Part shown: positions 58,010 to 64,000 of the stretch, in pieces | Position numbering within the stretch: position 1 is the stretch's first letter | Layout: the number at the start of each line of letters is the position of its first letter | DNA from: Ochotona curzoniae | Lineage: Eukaryota > Chordata > Mammalia > Lagomorpha > Ochotonidae | Reading direction: 5' to 3' | Assembly (NCBI RefSeq): GCF_017591425.1 | Contig: NW_024465777.1 | Location: 4,340,001-4,404,000 of the forward strand | DNA length: 64,000 bases | Program-made: the position numbers and the translations under genes | The notes under the pieces: generated by a model | Database searches by the model: none | Told to the model about the DNA's origin: nothing | What the model saw: the letters and a program-made list of their open reading frames with translations, nothing else

Positions 58010-58254
58010 AATCTATGTGTGGCTACATAGATGGATCTGGAGCATATTGTGTGTGAATTAAAAGCAGATGCAGAGAGCCAAATACTGCATATTACTGCTC
58101 TGTGGAACCTTAAAAAGTGGGTTTCACAGAAGTGGAAAGTGGATAGCGGTCAGCAGAGCTGAATGGTAGGGTAGGCTTGAGGAGAGGTTGGTCTGTGGGA
58201 TAGACATACAGCAGGACAGGCGACCAAATCCTGCCGCACAGGAAGCAAGGTACG
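58010..58254 (+). repeat. Ancient L1 fragment, 3' end (piece 3)
   Basis: atggatctggagcatattgt, gccaaatactgcatattact and ggtggg-type downstream phrases continue the L1 3' end after the SINE pair at 57361-58009. Confidence 0.7.
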
Positions 58255-58465
58255 CAGGGCCAACAATGTGATGCTGTGTTCCTCCAGCACACCTCTGGGT
58301 GACAGCCCATGACAGCCTGCGCACTTGGGTGCTGGACACCCACCCAGGAGGCCCAGAGGAAGTTTCTGGCTCCTGGCTTTGGTCTGATCCTCTCCTGGCT
58401 GTTGCAAGTTTTTGAGGAATGAACCAGCTAATGGAAGCTCTCTTTATTAGTCTTCTAAATAAATT
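58255..58465 (+). repeat. C-SINE, diverged
   Basis: ggctcctggctttggtctga and gaatgaaccagctaatgga to aaataaatttttaaa. Confidence 0.65.
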
Positions 58466-58667
58466 TTTAAAGTTTAAGTAACAATGTATGATATAGTTCA
58501 AAACAGCTAGAAGAGAGGATGTTGAATGTTCTTACTACAAAGAAGTGAAAAACATTGTGTTATGATGTATAGGCTAATTACCCCAATTTACTCACTGCAC
58601 AGTGTAAACACCACATCGTACTGCATAAACATGGATACAATGGGTGAACTAAAAATACACATTTCTT
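58466..58667 (+). repeat. Ancient L1 fragment, 3' UTR (piece 4)
   Basis: ttactcactgcacagtgtaa and catcgtactgcataaacatg resemble the end of old L1M 3' UTRs. It is bounded by SINEs on both sides. Confidence 0.6.
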
Positions 58668-59003
58668 ATTTCTTTTTTTAAAAAAGATTCATTTTTTTTA
58701 ATTGGAGGAGAGACAGAGAGGAAGATCTTCCATCCACTGGTTCACTCCCCAAGCAGCCTCAACCGCCGGTGCTGCGCTGATCTGAGGCCAGGAGCCAGGA
58801 ACCTCCTCCAGGTCTCCCAGGTGGGGGTCCCATGCACACAGGTGCAGGGTCCCATGGCTTTGGGTCATCCTCCACTGCTTTCCCAGGTCTCAAGCAGGGA
58901 GCTGGATGGGAAGTGGTGCTTCTGGGATTAGAACCAGTGCTCATACGGGATCCCGGCCTGTTGAAGGTGAGGACTTTAGCCACTAGGCCACCGCATTGTG
59001 CCC
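58668..59003 (-). mobile_element. Young C-SINE with perfect 16-bp target-site duplication
   Basis: aaaatacacatttctt at 58652-58667 and 59004-59019. A short extra segment (ggtgggggtcccatgcac) interrupts the usual acacgggtgcaggg block. Confidence 0.94.
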
Positions 59004-59021
59004 AAAATACACATTTCTTTA

Positions 59022-59332
59022 AAATTGGGACTGGTGCTGTGGTGTGCTAAGCTAAGCCTCTGCATGTAGCCCCCACATCCCATGCAGGAATCATTTCAAG
59101 GTCAAGCTGCTCTACTTCTGATCCAGCTCCCTGCTATTGTGTCTGGGAAAACAATGGAAGATTGGCTAAGGACTTGGGTCCCTGAACCCACGTGGAAGAC
59201 TCAGATGAAGCTCCTGGCTTTAGATTGGCTTAGCTCCAGCCACTGTGGCCCTCTTGGGAATGAACCAGTGGATGGAAGAGCTCTCTCTCTCTTTTAATGC
59301 TGCCTTTCAAATAAAAACAAATAAATCTTTTT
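59022..59332 (+). repeat. C-SINE
   Basis: gggactggtgctgtggtgtg to aaacaaataaatctttt. Confidence 0.88.
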
Positions 59333-59748
59333 AAAAACCCAAAACACAAAAACCAATTTTCAGAAAGCCCCCTTGAATAGGACAGGTGTTTCCATGGGAA
59401 AAGTGTCTCCCTGTGCTCAGCATGACAGATAAACCCTGATCCCTGCATGGCAGCCATTCTGGAAGGTCAGAGCCCAGAGAAGATCCTGCTGCTCCCGATT
59501 CAGCGGCCGCTGGACTCCCTTCCCAGCCCCAGGGCCAGAACGCCTTTGCACTTCTCAGCAAGGACACAGAAGAAAAATAATCTCCACCTAGAACTGTTTA
59601 CAGTAACAATAATTGCACTAACTGCACACCAGACGCTGTTCTGAGACTTTCTCAAATTTCTCACATATTCTATACCCAGGCCAAGTTATCAAGGAGGAAG
59701 GCAGAATGAAGGAGGCTGCATATCTACAAGGTCTCAAATTGTCACTTC
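59333..59748. other. Unique intergenic sequence
   Basis: No gene seen; cagtaacaataattgcacta near 59600 resembles an old MIR-type stretch. Confidence 0.35.
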
Positions 59749-59749
59749 G

Positions 59750-60065
59750 GGCCTGCACTGTGGCACAGCCAGTTAATGCACCACTCGCAGTGCCTACATC
59801 TCATATGGGCGCTGCTCTAAGTCCTGGCTGTTCTAATTCTGATCCAGATCCCTGCTAATGTGCCTGGGGAAGCAACAGGTTGACCCAAGTGCTCAGGCCC
59901 TTGTACATATGTGACAGATCTGGATGAAGGGCCAGGCTCCTGGCTTCTGAGCAGCCCAGCTCTAGCCATTTGGAGAGTAAACCAGTCAGTGAAAGGATGA
60001 TCTCGCTCTCTTTTTTGCCTGTTCCACTCTTGGTAATTCTTCTTTTCAAATAAATAAATCATAAA
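59750..60065 (+). repeat. C-SINE
   Basis: gggcctgcactgtggcacag to caaataaataaatcataaa. Confidence 0.88.
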
Positions 60066-60640
60066 AAGGAGAAAGAAAATGAAAGTATCATTTCCTATAG
60101 CCTCTTTCTTCCCCGCAAAAATAAACCACTTCAGCAGGTGCTCCACCAAGATGCTGTGGTGAGTTAAAAAGGAAGTGTTCCATGCAGGAGAAAGGTGAGG
60201 GGGATTTGCAGGATGATCAACAGATCCCAGATCAAGGGATGGACTGAGAAACCCTCAAAGTCTCAGCTGCAGGTCCCCGCACCCCCCACGAGTGCCTGAG
60301 GGTGCAGGGAAGACAAGCAATCCTAAATGGGCCGAGGAACCAGGCTGTGGTCAGGGCTGCGGCTGGACGGCCCCAGAAGAGATTAGGGACATGGAGCCTG
60401 AATGACCACAGTACCCGAAGGGCCAGTAATTTTCTGGTTTGTTAAGTTAAATAGATTCCATCTGATTTTCTGTTTTTGTTTTGACTGCATTAGCTCTAGA
60501 GCCCAAATAACTGGGTCTTTCCCTCTTCAGGGTAACTGTTTCCTTGGTACTAAGGGCAGGCTTCAGCCACAGCACGATGGGGGCTCAAGCATGGGGAACA
60601 GGGCAGGTGTTCGGGGCAGAAGAGCAGATGTCTTCATCCC
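60066..60640. other. Unique intergenic sequence
   Basis: No gene or repeat recognised. Confidence 0.35.
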
Positions 60641-60644
60641 TGGG

Positions 60645-60840
60645 TTCAGACATAGTTCCTCTTCCAGTTCCAGCTTCTGGCCAATGGCATTCCAGCAGAC
60701 GGTAGTGATGGCCCGACTGCTTGGGTCCCTGCTGCCCATGTGTAAGAGCCAGAGTGAAATCTGTACTCGGTCTGTTTCAGGCATACGGGGAAGCAGCAGA
60801 TGCAAGCTCTCTCTCTGGCCCTGTCCATCTGCCTCTGAAC
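60645..60840 (+). repeat. C-SINE, old fragment
   Basis: gatggcccgactgcttgggt and ctctctctggccctgtccat. Confidence 0.5.
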
Positions 60841-61249
60841 AAGGAAGGTGAAAAAGATAAACATCAGGTGCGTATGATGCAGTAGCTGAGGCAGCACAGA
60901 CCCACCCACGGGACCCACTTTGCGGGAAGAGCTTACCCCCAAGAAGTCAGCTTCTTCCAGGCTGGCCTCACATGCAGAGAGCCAGCTCACCCCAGACTGC
61001 ATCCTTTCCTCCTTCCCTGGGTGATTGTGGTGGCATGTAACATGCTTTTATTTTTTTAAGGTCAAGTGGTTTATTTATTTAGCTTATGGAGAGTCAAGAA
61101 CGTAACACAGGAATTAGCCTGGTTCTGGTGAGGGCCTCCTAGTTGGGGCTTTGAAATGGTGGAAGCCAGGAGATGACAGCTTTCCACTGGTGGGAGCAAG
61201 AGCAGAAGAGGCAGGGGCCAGATGGATGGAATAGTTTTAGGGCTACAAA

Positions 61250-61275
61250 TTTCTCTCTCTCTCTCTTTCTCTCAA
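61250..61275 (+). repeat. (CT)n microsatellite
   Basis: CT-rich run ending ttctctcaag immediately before a - strand SINE. Confidence 0.7.
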
Positions 61276-61585
61276 GATGTATTTTTTATTGGAAAGTCAG
61301 ATTTACAGAGAGAAAGATCTTCTGTCTGCTGGCTCACTCCCAAAGTGGCTGCAATGACCAGAACTGATCCGATCTGAATCCAGGAGCCAGGAGCTTCTTT
61401 TGAGTCTCCAGCACAGGTACAGGGTCCCAAGACTTTGGGCTGTTCTCGACTACTTTCCCAGGCCACAGGCCCAGGGAGCTGAATGGGAAGTGGAGCAGCC
61501 AGGATATGAACCAGCACCCATAAGGGATCCCAGCGCATACAGCATGAATATTTTAAATAGTAGGCTACTGCACCATGTTCATTTG
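61276..61585 (-). repeat. C-SINE
   Basis: gatgtattttttattggaaa to ctactgcaccatgttc. Confidence 0.88.
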
Positions 61586-61604
61586 CTCACTTTCTCACTC
61601 TCTC

Positions 61605-61850
61605 TTTAAAATATTTATTTATTTCAACTTCAAAGTCAGAGTTACAAAGAGAGACCCCATCCACTGGTTCACTCCCCAAATGGCCACAATAGCCAGAGCT
61701 GAACTGATCCTAAGCTCCAGGTTCCTGGCTTTGGATCAGCTCAGCTCTGGCTGTTGTGGCTACTTGGGGAGTGAGCCAGCAGACAGAAGATCTTTCTCTC
61801 TGCCTCTCCTTCTCTCTGTACCTCTGACTTTCCAATTAAAAAAAATCTTA
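61605..61850. repeat. Inverted pair of C-SINE 3' halves
   Basis: A - strand half (tttatttatttcaac to agctgaactgatcc) meets a + strand half (ggctttggatcagctcag to ccaattaaaaaaaatctt). The two are complementary over roughly 100 bp. Confidence 0.75.
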
Positions 61851-61879
61851 AAAAAAATAAAGAAATTCAGTCCTAATTT

Positions 61880-62216
61880 CTAAGTGAATGGAAACTCTAC
61901 GTGGACCTTGGGAAGGTTTCTTCCTCCTTGGATCTGTGAGATCGACAGCATGTCAGCACTACTGAAGCCATTAGAACAGAACCCTCAGAACACGTTCCAC
62001 ACCTGGATGTCAGGTGGCCATTCCCCATCCCTGGATGCTGAGGCGGTTGGGAGGTTGGGTGTGGCTTCTCCCCTTTTCTCCCCTCACCCCACAGATACAG
62101 GAAGAAGAAAAAGAAAATATGGAAATAATAGTCTCACCCACTTTCCTCTAATCCTTGACCCCTCCTACCCCAATCAACTATGTACATGTTATAAAAAAAT
62201 CTTTTTAAAAAAATTG
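61880..62216 (+). repeat. L1-3'UTR-like element, short copy with A-rich tail
   Basis: ATGGAAATAATAGTCTCACC (62119 on) and CTTTCCTCTAATCCTTGACC, then AATCAACTATGTACATG and an A-rich end. This is the same tail as at 37211-37315. Confidence 0.7.
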
Positions 62217-62218
62217 AA

Positions 62219-62360
62219 TCCTTAACTACTTTATGTGACCTTTTGCCAAGTTCCTTGACCTTTTGGAAATTTCAGTTTGCCCATCTGTTAGACGGGAATA
62301 ATAGAGCCTGCTAAGAGGACTATGGTGACAATTCAGCATCATGTCTGGCAAAGCATGCTG
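62219..62360 (+). repeat. MIR
   Basis: ccttgaccttttggaaatttc, gcccatctgttagacgggaa and atgtctggcaaagcatg in MIR order. Confidence 0.7.
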
Positions 62361-62383
62361 CCCTCACTAAATGTACTTACATC

Positions 62384-62662
62384 GGGGCTGGCATTGTGGC
62401 TGTGTACGAACCTGCTGCCTACAGTAGGAGTCCCCGGCTGCTCCGCTCCCAGTGCAGCTCCCCGTTAACGCAGCTGTGAAGGCAGCAGAAAATAATTCAA
62501 GTGCGTGAGTCCCTGCTCCCATGTGGAGACCCAGGGGAAGCTCCCATCTCTTGGCTTTGCACCTGCCCACCTCTGGCCACTGTGGCCATTTGGGGAGTGA
62601 ATCAGCAGATACAAAATCTCTTTCTCAATCAACTCTTTCAAGTAAATGAATACATTTTAAAA
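62384..62662 (+). repeat. C-SINE, diverged
   Basis: ggggctggcattgtggctgt to tttcaagtaaatgaatac. Confidence 0.8.
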
Positions 62663-62879
62663 TGTTCCCGGATAGATTCATGAGCCACAAACACGAGTGG
62701 GTTTTGGCTACTGATGTATTTAATTCTTAAAAATGTATTTATTTGGGAAGCAGAAACAGAAAGCCCTGGTCATTTGGCTCACCTCTGCTGGCTTTATGCC
62801 TTCTATACCTCTTTCAGGCGATGCTGCCTTATGACACAGCAGGGGCTTAGCACAAGCTGCTGACTGCTGGAAACCTTTC

Positions 62880-63500
62880 TGCTTGGGGTGGGAAGACGGT
62901 CAACTACAGGTGAGGACTGAGCTGGATGCTGTAGCCACATGCCGGTTCCACGTGGTCCTGCGTGGGGCAGCGCACCCTCGGCGTCTCCATGGCAACCCCA
63001 GTTCCCTCAGGCAGCCCGAGCCTGGGTTACGCGCCGGGCTGGGTCCCTCAGGACTCTCCCGCCAGCCGCACGGGGGCGCTGCGGGGCTGAGCTTGCGCCA
63101 CCCCGGGGAGACGCACGGAAGAGGCGCGCCGCACCGCAAGGGCCTCCCGGGTGCTGCTCTTCAGGTCAGGGCACGGCACCACTGGACCCGCAAAACCGCC
63201 TGCTCTGCAAAGGGACGCTCCCCGAGGCTCTCCTGCACGCAGGCCGCTAGGCCTTGGACTCCTGGCCTCACGTCAGGCAGGCCTCGGCTCACGATCTCGC
63301 CCCGCGCGCCCCCCACGACCCCCACGACCCCTCCTGAGGTGAGCCGTGAGTCCCGCGCTGGCCACTTGCTTGGCACCAGGCCGGCACGGAGCCCGCCGAG
63401 CCCAGACCCGGGCCTGATCCACCCACCTGTCATGGCTGCATCTTCCCCGGAGATGGCCACTGTCACACCCACCCTCCCAGTGCGGGATCCAGGGACTAAC
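62880..63500. promoter_or_regulatory. CpG-rich segment with an X-box, function unknown
   Basis: CpG density rises sharply between about 62.94 and 63.40 kb, over 33 kb from the HMGN2 island. A donor-like GAG|GTGAGC occurs at 63338. No repeat is recognised in the core. It could be an enhancer, an unannotated promoter or a first exon. It shows no coding similarity I recognise. Confidence 0.5.
62983..62996 (+). promoter_or_regulatory. RFX-type X-box
   Basis: GTCTCCATGGCAAC fits the X-box consensus GTNRCC N(0-3) RGYAAC closely, except for one position in the left half. It lies at the 5' side of the CpG-rich segment. Confidence 0.5.
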
Positions 63501-63802
63501 ACATCCGGTGCAGGCACGTGCAGGGGGCACGGCTTGCTGGGGACGGGCCTCGGGTGGACCTGTCCAGTGGCTGGGTGCGAGTTGAGTAATGGAAATGGGC
63601 ACTATGCAGAAGTAGGGGGCCTCGCAGGACGCCTGAGGGTGGGCGGCCGGCAGTGGACTGCTCCCAGAGGACCAAGACTGGCTGGAACTGGGCCCGTTTT
63701 GGTGCCCACTCTGTGGACAGTGTTCTTGGAACCAGCCAGGAAGGAAGACCTGGGACTCCATCTGGGAACTCAGTCTGGGTTCAAGTGCTTAGGTGCCCAA
63801 AC

Positions 63803-63908
63803 GAAAGCCATATGTGGCAGAGTGGGTTAAGCTGCTCACTGCAATGCCAGCATCCTATATGTTCACAGATTAAGCAGCAGAAGGTGGCTCAAGTGCTTGG
63901 GGCTCTCT
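63803..63908 (+). repeat. C-SINE fragment
   Basis: atatgtggcagagtgggtta and aggtggctcaagtgcttggg; truncated. Confidence 0.55.
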
Positions 63909-64000
63909 AGCCCCGTGTCTCCCCCACATGCCAGGAACCTTCCAGGTGTGGTCCCCAAATGATTGGGGACTTGGGTTTGTCATCCTTCATACCCTGGCAA

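Noticed and set aside
62883..63830. 315-codon + strand open frame
   Set aside because: Composition is Pro/Arg/Gly-rich, with no domain. It runs into a SINE fragment at 63803, so it is most likely chance in GC-rich DNA.

Overview
This is a mammalian nuclear genomic window, almost certainly from a lagomorph. Two protein-coding genes lie on the + strand, and everything else is dominated by a tRNA-derived, lagomorph C-type SINE (about 320 bp, ending in an A-rich tail) present in more than 60 full or partial copies. The youngest copies differ in sequence from the rabbit C-SINE as I remember it and look more like pika (Ochotona); the species call is an inference. The gene order DHDDS then HMGN2 matches human 1p36.11, where RPS6KA1 comes next, so the last 35 kb should correspond to the HMGN2-RPS6KA1 intergenic interval.

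Region 1 (1-24.6 kb) is the 3' two thirds of DHDDS: five coding exons (1604-1720, 3725-3826, 11589-11703, 13264-13371, 22379-22615) encoding residues 108-333 by human numbering, then a 3' UTR of uncertain end. The earlier exons lie upstream of the window. The introns hold many SINEs in both orientations, MIR/L2-type fossils, an old L1 fragment and a (TG)n microsatellite.

Region 2 (25.0-28.9 kb) is the complete HMGN2 gene: a CpG island with CCAAT and TATA boxes, six coding exons giving a 90-residue protein, and a 3' UTR ending at an AATAAA signal. DHDDS and HMGN2 are tandem neighbours, so the HMGN2 promoter sits shortly after the DHDDS terminator.

Region 3 (28.9-64 kb) has no gene I can support. 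It holds nested retroelements: C-SINEs, two ancient L1 remnants, three solo LTRs (two of one family), and several copies of a non-coding retroposed sequence with an L1-like 3' tail. Some copies of the last contain a degenerate tandem array with a higher-order period near 425 bp. One copy (35648-37315) is bounded by a 15-bp target-site duplication and ends in an A-rich tail. A CpG-rich segment at 62.9-63.5 kb carrying an RFX-type X-box is the only candidate regulatory or promoter element far from the two genes.

There is no operon, CRISPR array, phage or bacterial-type system here. The most unusual content is the retroposed, internally repetitive L1-like family and the nesting history of the repeats.
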